NCBI RefSeq assembly: GCF_004295345.1
Contig: NZ_CP036200.1
Location: 930,001-994,000 of the forward strand
Direction: 5' to 3'
DNA length: 64,000 nucleotides
Source: Shewanella maritima
GTDB taxonomy: Bacteria; Pseudomonadota; Gammaproteobacteria; Enterobacterales; Shewanellaceae
Of this stretch, positions 24,196-37,600 are shown one piece after another. The notes beneath the pieces were generated by a model. That model ran no database searches and had not been told where the DNA came from. It was given only the letters and a program-made list of their open reading frames with translations. The position numbers were made by a program, and so were the translations under genes. Position 1 is the first letter of the stretch. Each line of letters opens with the position of its first letter.

Positions 24196-26285
24196 ATTCC
24201 GTCGTTCATATGTCACAAAATAATGACCTGAAACAGGCCACAATTTCGCTGTTACAACAACTTGGGTTATACGCGCAAGCCAGCCATTTGCTCAATGATC
24301 AACAATCACAACCTTTCGATACGTTATCGTTAAATCAGCTGTTAAAAAAACACAAGCTGAGCTTTCGCGTGTTGCAGTTTAGTCCGCAGATGATGGCACA
24401 AACGAGTCACCCGTGTTTGTTTATTCCAGATAACTCACCAGCCCAGGTTATCCGCCGGCGCCATGAACACCTTGAACAACTTGGTAATAACGATCAGTGG
24501 CAACCTCTTACAGCCAAGACAGGCGGTCACATTCTGATTGTTGATAGCTTGCCGACGGATAAGCAAAACACCAAAGCCTTTGCCCATGAGCTAAGTAAAA
24601 AGACCAAGTGGTATCGACCGGTTTTCTGGTTAAGCCTTCTGGCCAGTATCACCGGCCTTGCGGTACCGCTGTTTACAATGGCGGTATATGACCGGGTGAT
24701 TGGTGGCCAGAGCCCATCGGTATTGCCAACCATTGCTTTAGGAGCCGCGTTAGCAATCAGTATTTTGGTCTCAAGCAGATTAGTGCGTGCCAAGGTACTC
24801 GCCAATACCAGCAATCGATTTGCTCGCGATCTGTCTAATTTGACCTTCGATCGTTTGCTGAGCATGCCATTGACCGTACTCTCTCGCGTCGGACTGTCTA
24901 ATCATATCTCCAGAATGCGCAATGCTGAAAAAATGCGAGTACTACTATCTGGTCCCGCAGGCACCGGTTTAGTCGATGTTCCTTTTACCTTAATTGCACT
25001 GGTTACCATCGCGCTATTGAGTGGCTGGTTAGTCGTAGTGCCGCTGAGTATGTTGGCGCTTTTTTATTGGGTTATGAAGCTGACCAACAAATTCACTCAA
25101 TCGGCCTCGCCGACAATTAGCAGCGACTATCAACAATCGTTGAACGAGTTAGCCAAGAACCTACTTCAAGTCAAAACCAGCGGCCACAATGAAGGGTGGT
25201 ACGTTAAGTTTTGTCGTCAATGTCGTGAACATTGCCGACAAAACTTTATCTACGCGAAACGCAGTGGGCTCAATGCCGCGGTTGCCCATGCGATGAGTTT
25301 ATTCACCGCGTTAGTCACCGTATTTACGGGCATTTTTTTAGTGCTGAATCAGAGTATCAGCCCTGGGGCGCTCATCGCCTGTGTGATGTTGATTTGGCGT
25401 ATCACAGGCCCTGCACAACTGGCATTTTCATCGAGCCAAAAGATCACTATGGTTAAAAGTGCTGCCGAGCAGTTTGACCGCTTCATGACCGCTTCTACTG
25501 AACATAATGAACTCCGGCTGGATTTACCTGATACTAGCCAAGCTCCGCAGCTGAGCTTCCAACATCTGACCTTACGTTATAGTGCAGATGCTGAGCCCGC
25601 ATTATCAGGCATCTCGGTAGACATAGATGCCGGTGAAAATGTGGCGATTATTGGCCCCAATGCTTGTGGCAAAACCTCGCTGCTGTTAGCGGCGATTGGC
25701 GTGGTTGAATCTCAGGCGGGCTTTGTCACGATTAACGGCAAAAACTTAAAACAATATGACCCGCAAGCGCTCAGGCAATGGGCAGCTTATAGCCCAGCTC
25801 AAGCTGATTTACTACCAGGTACCTTAGCTGACAATATCCGCATATCTATGCCTAGTGCTAGCGATGAAGAACTGATTAACGCGCTATACGCAGCCGGTGG
25901 TGCCGCCCTATTTGATGCACTCGACAATAACATCCATTGTGAACTGTTTAAAAACGGCCATAGTCTGCTGTCTCCCGTGGAAAGTGGCTATATCAGCTTA
26001 GCAAGAGCACTATTGAAACAGTCCCAGTTGATCTTACTTGACGAACCGATTGCCAATCAAAACCCCCATGCCAAAGCGCAGTTACTCGAAACCTTTGCTA
26101 AGTTGAAGGGCAATACAACCGTGTTATTTACCAGCCACGACGCCGACTTAATTCAACAGGCTGACAAAGTGATCATTTTAGATAAAGGCACTGTGGTCTA
26201 TGCAGGGCCAGTCCCCGACCCAAGCGCCCCCAACAGCGAAAACAGCGAAAACAGCCAACTACCTCAGGAGAGCAGCCATGGATAA
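24192..26285 (+). CDS. Type I secretion ABC transporter subunit with intact P-loop
   Basis: A 697-aa protein. An N-terminal domain of about 130 residues may be a relic of the C39-like domain found in RTX exporters; it has no Cys-His catalytic pair. A membrane domain follows (about 140-430), then an ATPase domain with an intact Walker A (IIGPNACGKTSLLLA) and Walker B (LILLDEPIANQNP), but the signature loop is changed to LLSPVESGYISLARAL. Together with the preceding subunit one composite ATP site could still form. It would export the adhesin through HlyD-like and TolC-like partners; no tolC gene lies here. The C-terminal tail is rich in S, N and E. Confidence 0.88.
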   Translation: MNSVVHMSQNNDLKQATISLLQQLGLYAQASHLLNDQQSQPFDTLSLNQLLKKHKLSFRVLQFSPQMMAQTSHPCLFIPDNSPAQVIRRRHEHLEQLGNNDQWQPLTAKTGGHILIVDSLPTDKQNTKAFAHELSKKTKWYRPVFWLSLLASITGLAVPLFTMAVYDRVIGGQSPSVLPTIALGAALAISILVSSRLVRAKVLANTSNRFARDLSNLTFDRLLSMPLTVLSRVGLSNHISRMRNAEKMRVLLSGPAGTGLVDVPFTLIALVTIALLSGWLVVVPLSMLALFYWVMKLTNKFTQSASPTISSDYQQSLNELAKNLLQVKTSGHNEGWYVKFCRQCREHCRQNFIYAKRSGLNAAVAHAMSLFTALVTVFTGIFLVLNQSISPGALIACVMLIWRITGPAQLAFSSSQKITMVKSAAEQFDRFMTASTEHNELRLDLPDTSQAPQLSFQHLTLRYSADAEPALSGISVDIDAGENVAIIGPNACGKTSLLLAAIGVVESQAGFVTINGKNLKQYDPQALRQWAAYSPAQADLLPGTLADNIRISMPSASDEELINALYAAGGAALFDALDNNIHCELFKNGHSLLSPVESGYISLARALLKQSQLILLDEPIANQNPHAKAQLLETFAKLKGNTTVLFTSHDADLIQQADKVIILDKGTVVYAGPVPDPSAPNSENSENSQLPQESSHG

Positions 26286-27602
26286 TCGACAGCTTGCCAA
26301 TCGAACTTGGCCTGCTCATGAGTTTACAGAAGCAATAGAAGCCCCTACAGAGAAGAAACTCATCACGCGGATTATCATCCTCATCGCCAGTTCCGTTTTG
26401 GTCATGCTACTGTGGTCGATATTGACCCAAGTAGAAGAGATATCAAAATCCAAAGGCCAGGTTGTACCGCTAGGACATCGGCAAGTGATTCAGAGCCTCA
26501 CCGGCGGTACCATAGCCTCTGTGGTGGTAGAAGAAGGTGATCAGGTCAAAAAAGGTGATGTGCTAGCCAGTTTTGTCGCCATTGATAGTCAATCTGCAGA
26601 AGAGGAATTAGAGAGTAAACGCGCTAACCTGCTACTGAGAATTGAACGATACGATGCGTTTATTCAACAACGCTCAGCCAACTTTGATGAGTTTAATAGC
26701 ACCTACCCACAACTGGTCAAACTCCACACGGCATCATTGCTGCGCATGAATCAAGAACGCGAAGCCATGCAGCAACTGTCGGCGTCTGAAATCGCAAAAT
26801 CTCAAGCGGAACTTGATGGGCTAGAAACGGAAATCCCCCTTTAGAAGATCAAATTAATACCGCCCAACAAACCCTAAAAATGATGCTCTCGGTTACCGCC
26901 GAGCAAGCGGTATCAAAATTGCGTATTTTAGAGTCGCAACAAAAGCTTGATGCCTATATGCGCGAACTAAAAAGCATGCAAAGTAAACAGCAAGTTTTGG
27001 CCAAAAACCTGATCAATCTCGAGCAACAACTTAAACAGAAACAAGCCACTCAACTTAAAGAAGTTGAAGAAAAACGCACTGAAACTCAGGCCCAACTACT
27101 GGGCATTCTGGCGCAACTAAAATCATCTGGCTCTTTAGTGTCGCAAAACACGGTGACCGCACCTGTTGATGGCATTATTCAATCAATTCCCTCTACATCT
27201 AGCGGCAGCGTTATTCAACCCGGAGGCACGGTAGCCGTCATTGTACCCATGACAAAAACAGGCTTGATGGAAGTGAAGTTATCACCGAGAGATATTGGCT
27301 TTGTTCGTGAAAATCAGCCTGCCAGAATCAAGATAGATGCGTTTGATTATAGTCGTTACGGTGCGCTCGACGGCACTGTCACTCGCATCTCTCCCAGTAC
27401 AGACAAAGATGAGAAAGGTGGCGTTTTTTATAAGGTACAGATAAGCATTGATAAACCCTATTTTGGCGAACACCCGGGTCAATTTGATCTGCTTCCAGGG
27501 ATGACCGGTGAAGCCGATATTGTTACTGGTGAGAAAAGCGTATTTCAATACCTTTGGAAGCCTGTATTTACTAATGTTACTGAAGCTTTTGGTGAGCGAT
27601 AG
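26278..27602 (+). pseudogene. HlyD-type membrane fusion protein, frameshifted
   Basis: Periplasmic adaptor linking the ABC pump to TolC. The first part (26278-26844) has a cytoplasmic tail, one transmembrane helix (IIILIASSVLVMLLWSILTQ), the lipoyl half-motif (QSLTGGTIASVVVEEGDQVK) and the start of the coiled coil. The second (from about 26840, ATG-containing frame at 26880-27602) holds the rest of the coiled coil, the second lipoyl half (NTVTAPVDGIIQSIPSTSSG) and the beta-barrel domain. Frames join perfectly if one C is added to the run of five C at 26835-26839, giving EIPPLEDQINTAQQTL. Start at 26278 (RBS CAGGAG), overlapping the ABC stop. Sequencing error or a true mutation cannot be told apart. 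Confidence 0.85.
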
Positions 27603-28594
<992 letters not shown>

Positions 28595-28662
28595 TTAAGG
28601 AAGATAGCAGTGTTAATTCAGTTCATGGCACTTTAACTGCTCATGGTGAAAACAGCCAACAT

Positions 28663-31600
28663 GTGACATGGGCGACCAATCAACAACAAGGACAATATGG
28701 TCATCTACAGATCGATAGCGCCACAGGTCAGTGGCAATACCATTTGGATAATAGTCTATCCGCAACAAATGCTTTAAATGAAGGTGAGTTACATCAAGAG
28801 CAGTTTGTGATCACCGCGACAGATAACCAAGGTAACCAAGTTAACAGCCTAGTCATTGTCAACGTAGAAGGTAGTAATGATCTTCCCACCATTTCAGGTG
28901 TTCATCATGCTGCATTAAATGAGCAAGGCAGCGTTGATACCGCAATCGGCCAACTCATTGCAACCGATGTCGACCATGGCGATAGTGCTACTTGGTCGGT
29001 TGTTAATAGACAAGGTCATTTTGGCCACATACAAATCGACCCACAAACTGGAATGTGGCAATACCATTTGGATAATCAATCTGCCGAAACCCTAGCGTTA
29101 AAGCAGGGCGACATCGCCAGCGAACGCTTCATTGTGCAGGTTACTGATAGTTCGGGTAATAGCGTTAGCCAACAGATAACAGTCGACATCCATGGTCAAA
29201 ACCAGATTGCGCAAATACAAGGAATCAATCATTCCAGTGTCACTGAAGATCTTCACATCGACAGCCATGGCATGCTGCATACACAGGGACAACTATCCGT
29301 TGTCGATCCTGATTTAGGTGAAAGTCAATTTATCGCGAGCAATCTACAGGGACAATTTGGTCAGCTTAGTATCGATACTGATGGCCATTGGACCTATACC
29401 ACGGACAATTTACAAACCGCGATTCAGGAGCTAAAAACTGGCGAGTCAATAACAGACAGCGTATTAGTGCGCACCGTGGATGGGACTGAACAAAAAATAA
29501 CTGTCACTATCCATGGTACTGATGACAAAGCGGTAATTGCCAATGTCATCTCATCAACTGGTAATCCCACTCTATTAACCGCACCAACACCTGGTGGAGA
29601 TACATACGCCTTCGTCAAAGAAGATTACAATGTCAGTCAAGGAAACTTGCATGCCGAAGGTCTGCTTTCGGTGACGGATGCAGATAAAAACCAAGCCCAC
29701 TTCGTCAGCAGCACGTTGCAAGGTCAGTTCGGCAGTTTATCGATTGACGTGAGTGGCCATTGGATCTACAAAGCTGACAATTCACAAACGGCAATTCAAG
29801 GGCTGAAAACCGGCGAGTCACTCACCGACACCCTGCTGGTGCACTCAGTGGATGGCACTGAGCAGAAGATCACCGTCACCATTAACGGCACTGACGATAG
29901 AGCAGTGATTGCAGGCACTTCAACGGCCAGCCTCACTGAAGATAAAGACGTACACGCTGGCCAACTTCGCATAGATGGGGCGCTTAGCGTTACTGATGCT
30001 GATAACGGCCAAGCCCAGTTCACTGCCGAAAGTCTGCAAGGGCAATTTGGTACCCTTTCTATCGACAACTTGGGCCATTGGATCTACACAGCCGACAACT
30101 CGCAAACGGCAATTCAAGGGCTGAAAACCGGCGAGTCACTCACCGACACCCTGCTGGTGCACTCAGTGGATGGCACTGAGCAGAAAATCACCGTCACCAT
30201 TAACGGCACTGACGATAGAGCAGTGATTGCAGGCACTTCAACGGCCAGCCTCACTGAAGATAAAGACGTACACGCTGGCCAACTTCGCATCGATGGAGCA
30301 CTCAGTGTGACTGATGCTGATAACGGCCAAGCCCAGTTCACTGCCGAAAGCCTGCAAGGTCAATTCGGTATCCTTTCTATCGACAATTTGGGTCATTGGA
30401 TCTACACAGCCGACAACTCGCAAACGGCAATTCAAGGGCTGAAAACAGGCGAGTCACTCACCGATACCCTGCTGGTGCACTCAGTCGATGGCACTGAGCA
30501 GAAAATTACTGTCACCATCAACGGCACTGACGATAGAGCAGTGATTGCAGGCACTTCAACGGCCAGCCTCACTGAAGATAAAGACGTACACGCAGGCCAA
30601 CTACGCGTCGATGGGGCGCTAAGTGTTACCGATGCTGATAACGGCCAAGCCCAGTTCACTGCTGAAAGCCTGCAAGGCCAGTTCGGCACGCTTTCTATCA
30701 ATAATTTAGGCCACTGGATCTACACAGCTGACAATTCACAAACGGTGTTTCAAGGCCTGAAAACGGGTGAGTCACTGACCGATACGCTGGTTGTTCACTC
30801 CATTGATGGTACTGAGCAGAAAATTACCGTCACCGTTAACGGTACTGATGATAAGGCCGTGATTGGCGGAACTAGTACTGCAAACCTCACCGAAGATAAA
30901 GATGTTCATCAAGGGTTGCTTCGAGCAGACGGCAATTTAAGCATCACCGATCCCGATGCAGGTCAGCAACAGTTCACTGCTGAAAGTCTACAAGGCCAAT
31001 TTGGTACGCTGAGTATCAATGACCTCGGTCACTGGACCTATACTGCGGATAATTCACAAGCTGCGATTCAGGGGCTCAAAACCGGTGAGTCACTCACCGA
31101 TACACTGAAGGTTCGCACCGTAGATGGCACTGAGCAGAAAATTACTGTCACCATCAACGGTACGGACGATAGAGCAGTAATTGCAGGAACGAGCACTGCG
31201 ACTCTTACCGAAGACAAAGATGTTCATTCAGGCCAACTTCGCATCGATGGGGCGCTAAGTGTGACCGATGCCGACAACAGCCAAGCCCAGTTCACTGCTG
31301 AAACTCTGCAAGGCCAATTCGGTACGCTAAGCATCGACGATCTCGGCCACTGGATTTATACCGCGGATAACTCACAAAGCGCGATTCAAGGACTTAAAAC
31401 TGGCGAGTCGTTCACCGATACGCTGGTTGTTCACTCCATTGATGGTACTGAGCAGCAAATTACCGTCACTATTAACGGTACTGATGATAAGGCGGTTATT
31501 GGCGGTACTAGCACCGCAAACCTCACCGAAGATAAAGATGTTCGTCAAGGGTTGCTTCGAGCAGACGGCAATTTAAGCATCACCGATCTCGATGCGGGTC

Positions 31601-34600
31601 AACAGCAATTCCAAGCAGAAAGCTTACAAGGGCAGTTCGGCACGCTTTCTATCAATAATTTAGGCCACTGGATCTACACAGCTGACAATTCACAAACGGT
31701 GATTCAAGGCCTGAAAACGGGTGAGTCACTCACCGATACGCTGGTTGTCCACTCCATTGATGGTACTGAGCAGAAAATTACCGTCACCATTAACGGTACT
31801 GATAATAAGGCCGTGATTGGCGGAACTAGTACTGCAAACCTCACCGAAGATAAAGATGTTCATCAAGGGTTGCTTCGAGCAGACGGCAATTTAAGCATCA
31901 CCGATCCCGATGCGGGTCAGCAACAGTTCACTGCTGAAAGCCTACAAGGCCAATTTGGTACGCTGAGTATCAATGACCTCGGTCACTGGACCTATACTGC
32001 GGATAATTCACAAGCTGCGATTCAGGGGCTCAAAACCGGTGAGTCACTCACCGATACACTGAAGGTTCGCACCGTAGATGGCACTGAGCAGAAAATTACT
32101 GTCACCATCAACGGTACGGACGATAGAGCAGTAATTGCAGGAACGAGCACTGCGACTCTTACCGAAGACAAAGATGTTCATTCAGGCCAACTTCGCATCG
32201 ATGGGGCGCTAAGTGTGACCGATGCCGACAACAGCCAAGCCCAGTTCACTGCTGAAACTCTGCAAGGCCAATTCGGTACGCTAAGCATCGACGATCTCGG
32301 CCACTGGATTTATACCGCGGATAACTCACAAAGCGCGATTCAAGGACTTAAAACTGGCGAGTCGTTCACCGATACGCTGGTTGTTCACTCCATTGATGGC
32401 ACTGAGCAGCAAATTACCGTCACTATTAACGGTACTGATGATAAGGCGGTTATTGGCGGTACTAGCACCGCAAACCTCACCGAAGATAAAGATGTTCGTC
32501 AAGGGTTGCTTCGAGCAGACGGCAATTTAAGCATCACCGATCTCGATGCGGGTCAACAGCAATTCCAAGCAGAAAGCTTACAAGGGCAGTTCGGCACGCT
32601 TTCTATCAATAATTTAGGCCACTGGATCTACACAGCTGACAATTCACAAACGGTGATTCAAGGCCTGAAAACGGGTGAGTCACTCACCGATACGCTGGTT
32701 GTCCACTCCATTGATGGTACTGAGCAGAAAATTACCGTCACCATTAACGGTACTGATAATAAGGCCGTGATTGGCGGAACTAGTACTGCAAACCTCACCG
32801 AAGATAAAGATGTTCATCAAGGGTTGCTTCGAGCAGACGGCAATTTAAGCATCACCGATCCCGATGCGGGTCAGCAACAGTTCACTGCTGAAAGCCTACA
32901 AGGCCAATTTGGTACGCTGAGTATCAATGACCTCGGTCACTGGACCTATACTGCGGATAATTCACAAGCTGCGATTCAGGGGCTCAAAACCGGTGAGTCA
33001 CTCACCGATACACTGAAGGTTCGCACCGTAGATGGCACTGAGCAGAAAATTACTGTCACCATCAACGGTACGGACGATAGAGCAGTAATTGCAGGAACGA
33101 GCACTGCGACTCTTACCGAAGACAAAGATGTTCATTCAGGCCAACTTCGCATCGATGGGGCGCTAAGTGTGACCGATGCCGACAACAGCCAAGCCCAGTT
33201 CACTGCTGAAACTCTGCAAGGCCAATTCGGTACGCTAAGCATCGACGATCTCGGCCACTGGATTTATACCGCGGATAACTCACAAAGCGCGATTCAAGGA
33301 CTTAAAACTGGCGAGTCGTTCACCGATACGCTGGTTGTTCACTCCATTGATGGCACTGAGCAGCAAATTACCGTCACTATTAACGGTACTGATGATAAGG
33401 CGGTTATTGGCGGTACTAGCACCGCAAACCTCACCGAAGATAAAGATGTTCGTCAAGGGTTGCTTCGAGCAGACGGCAATTTAAGCATCACCGATCTCGA
33501 TGCGGGTCAACAGCAATTCCAAGCAGAAAGCTTACAAGGGCAGTTCGGCACGCTTTCTATCAATAATTTAGGCCACTGGATCTACACAGCTGACAATTCA
33601 CAAACGGTGATTAAAGGCCTGAAAACGGGTGAGTCACTCACCGATACGCTGGTTGTCCACTCCATTGATGGCACTGAGCAGAAAATTACCGTCACTATTA
33701 ACGGTACTGATGATAAGGCGGTGATTGGCGGAACTAGCATTGCAAGCCTCACCGAAGATAAAGGTGTGCACTCAGGCCAGCTTCGCGTCGATGGTGCACT
33801 CAGTGTGACCGATGCTGACAACGGCCAAGCCCAGTTCACAGCTGAAAGCCTGCAAGGCCAATTCGGTACCCTTTATATCGACAATTTGGGTCATTGGATC
33901 TACACAGCTGACAATGCACAAAGCGCGATCCAAGGGCTGAAAACAGGTGAGTCACTCACCGACACCCTGCTGGTACACTCGGTTGATGGCACTGAGCAGA
34001 AAATTACTGTCACCATTAACGGTACGGACGATAAAGCGGTAATTGCAGGAACGAGCACTGCGACTCTTACCGAAGACAAAGATGTTCATTCAGGCCAACT
34101 TCGCATCGATGGGGCGCTAAGTGTGACCGATGCCGACAACAGCCAAGCCCAGTTCACTGCTGAAACTCTGCAAGGCCAATTCGGTACGCTAAGCATCGAC
34201 GATCTCGGCCACTGGATTTATACCGCGGATAACTCACAAAGCGCGATTCAAGGACTTAAAACTGGCGAGTCGTTCACCGATACCCTGCTGGTACACTCGG
34301 TAGATGGTACCGAGCAGAAGATCACCGTCACCATCAACGGTACTGACGATAAAGCAGTAATTGCAGGAACGAGCACTGCGACGCTTACCGAAGACAAAGA
34401 TGTCCATAGTGGTCAACTGCGCGTCGATGGGGCGCTTAGCGTTACCGATGCTGACAACGGCCAAGCCCAGTTCACTGCCGAAACTCTACAAGGGCAATAC
34501 GGTGAGCTAAGCATCGATAATCTCGGTCACTGGACTTACACCGCCGACAACCCGCAAACGTCAATTCAAGGGCTGAAAACTGGCGACTCACTCACCGACA

Positions 34601-37600
34601 TCCTGCTGGTGCACTCGGTAGATGGCACTGAGCAGAAGATCACCATCACCATTAACGGCACTGACGATAAAGCAGTAATTGCAGGAACGAGCACTGCGAC
34701 GCTTACCGAAGACAAAGATGTCCATAGTGGTCAACTGCGCGTCGATGGTGCACTTAACATCACAGATCCTGACAACGGCCAAGTCCAGTTCACAGCCGAA
34801 AGCCTGCAAGGCCAATTCGGTACCCTTTATATCGACAATTTGGGTCATTGGATCTACACAGCTGACAATGCACAAACGGTGATTCAAGGGCTGAAAACAG
34901 GTGAGTCGCTCACCGACACCCTGCTGGTACACTCGGTTGATGGCACTGAGCAGAAAATTACCGTCACCATTAACGGTACTGATGATAAGGCCGTGATTGG
35001 CGGAACTAGTACTGCAAACCTCACCGAAGATAAAGATGTTCATCAAGGGTTGCTTAGAGCAGACGGCAATTTAAGCATCACCGATCCCGATGCAGGTCAG
35101 CAACAGTTCACTGCTGAAAGCCTACAAGGCCAACTTGGTACGCTGAGTATCAATGACCTCGGTCACTGGACCTATACTGCGGATAATTCACAAGCTGCGA
35201 TTCAGGGGCTCAAAACCGGTGAGTCACTCACCGATACACTGAAGGTTCGCACCGTAGATGGCACTGAGAAGCAAATTACCGTCACCATTAACGGTACTGA
35301 TGATAAGGCAGCTATAACAGGAACCAGCACTGCGACTCTTACCGAAGACAAAGAGGTGCATTCAGGCCAGCTTCGCGTCGATGGTGCACTCAGTGTGACC
35401 GATGCTGACAACGGCCAAGCCCAGTTCACAGCTGAAAGCCTGCAAGGCCAGTTCGGCACGCTTTCTATCAATAATTTAGGCCACTGGATCTACACAGCTG
35501 ACAATTCACAAACGGTGATTCAAGGCCTGAAAACGGGTGAGTCACTGACCGATACGCTGGTTGTTCACTCCATTGATGGTACTGAGCAGCAAATTACCGT
35601 CACTATTAACGGTACTGATGATAAGGCGGTGATTGGCGGAACTAGCATTGCAAGCCTCACCGAAGATAAAGATGTTCATCAAGGGTTGCTTCGAGCAGAC
35701 GGCAATTTAAGCATCACCGATCCCGATGCAGGTCAGCAACAGTTCACTGCTGAAAGCCTACAAGGCCAATTTGGTACGCTGAGTATCAATGACCTCGGTC
35801 ACTGGACCTATACTGCGGATAATTCACAAGCTGCGATTCAGGGGCTCAAAACCGGTGAGTCACTCACCGATACACTGAAGGTTCGCACCGTAGATGGCAC
35901 TGAGCAGCAAATTACCGTCACCATTAACGGTACTGATGATAAGGCAGCTATAACAGGAACCAGCACTGCGACTCTTACCGAAGACAAAGAGGTGCATTCA
36001 GGCCAGCTTCGCGTCGATGGTGCACTCAGTGTGACCGATGCTGACAACGGCCAAGCCCAGTTCACAGCTGAAAGCCTGCAAGGCCAATTCGGTACTCTTT
36101 ATATCGACAATTTGGGTCATTGGATCTACACAGCTGACAATGCACAAAGCGCGATCCAAGGGCTGAAAACAGGTGAGTCGCTCATCGACACCCTGCTGGT
36201 ACACTCGGTTGATGGCACTGAGCAGAAAATTACTGTCACCATTAACGGCACGGACGATAAAGCGGTAATTGCAGGAACGAGCACTGCGACTCTTACCGAA
36301 GACAAAGATGTCCATAGTGGTCAACTGCGCGTCGATGGTGCACTTAACATCACAGATCCTGACAACGGCCAAGCCCAGTTCAGCGCTGAAACTCTGCAAG
36401 GGCAATATGGTGAGCTGAGTATCAGCAACTCTGGCCATTGGATCTACACAGCTGACAATTCACAAACAGTGATTCAAAGCCTAAAAACAGGCGAGTCGCT
36501 AACAGATACTCTGATCGTACGCTCCGTGGATGGCACAGAGCAGCAGATCACGGTGACCATTAACGGTACAGACGATAGAGCAGTGATTACAGATGCTCAA
36601 ACAGATATCAATTTACGCGGTGTTACCGAAGATCGAGGATATACCGATACCCATTACGATCTTCATTATGAAGGCAAATTGAACGTTCAAGACCCCGATA
36701 AAGGAGAAGGCAGTTTTGACCCCAATATCGGCCCACAAACCTATCAAGGCATTGGATACGATACCAAGTTAGGTGGCCATGTATTATTAATGCGAGATGG
36801 CCGTTATACCTACACCTTAGATAATCGCAACATTCAAAACCTCGCTGAGGGAGAAACTCAAAAAGACTCCGCGGTGATCAGAACCGCTGATGGCACAACG
36901 CATACCATAGAGCTTACCGTTCATGGCACCAATGATAGGCCAACCATTGCTGCACAGTCGCAATCGGTAGTCGAAGGTGGCACATTGTTGCATGGACAGA
37001 TGCTAGGTCAAGATATTGATCACGGTGCTATCCTGAGCTATTCAGCCCCACAAATAGATGGATTCACCTTAAATACCGATGGTAGCTACAGCTTTGACCC
37101 AAGTCATGCAAGTTATCAACCACTGGTCGCAGGGGCAACAAAAACGCTAACGATTCCAGTTACCGTGACTGATGAGCATAACACCAGCGCAACTCAAAAC
37201 CTGACGATCACCATTAAGGGCATAAATAATGGCGCGACTATAAGTGGGGTTGATACAGGTGATGTCAATGAGGGCCAAGGCAGTTACGCAGATATGTCTC
37301 CAGACTATGCCCAGCCAGGCATGGCTAAGCTAGGTCAAGCCGCATTAACGGCTGATGGCAAGTTAGACATTATTGACCCTGACACTGGTGAATCCCTTTT
37401 TGATCCTAAAGGCGGTGCCTGGAATAACTCTTACCATGGACAATATGGACACTTACTTTTAAACCCAGATGGAACGTGGCATTACCATGTCACCGTTGGG
37501 AATGTCGATTGGGTAGGAAACCGCAAAACAACAATTGGCACAACCATTGATCAATTAGGTGAGCATCAAACGTTAACTGATACCATTACCGTATACTCCA

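Noticed and set aside
29796..36438. Many repeated minus-strand frames of 65-152 aa inside the adhesin
   Set aside because: They recur with the 318-bp period as shadows of the VCBS repeats, with no independent start signals.
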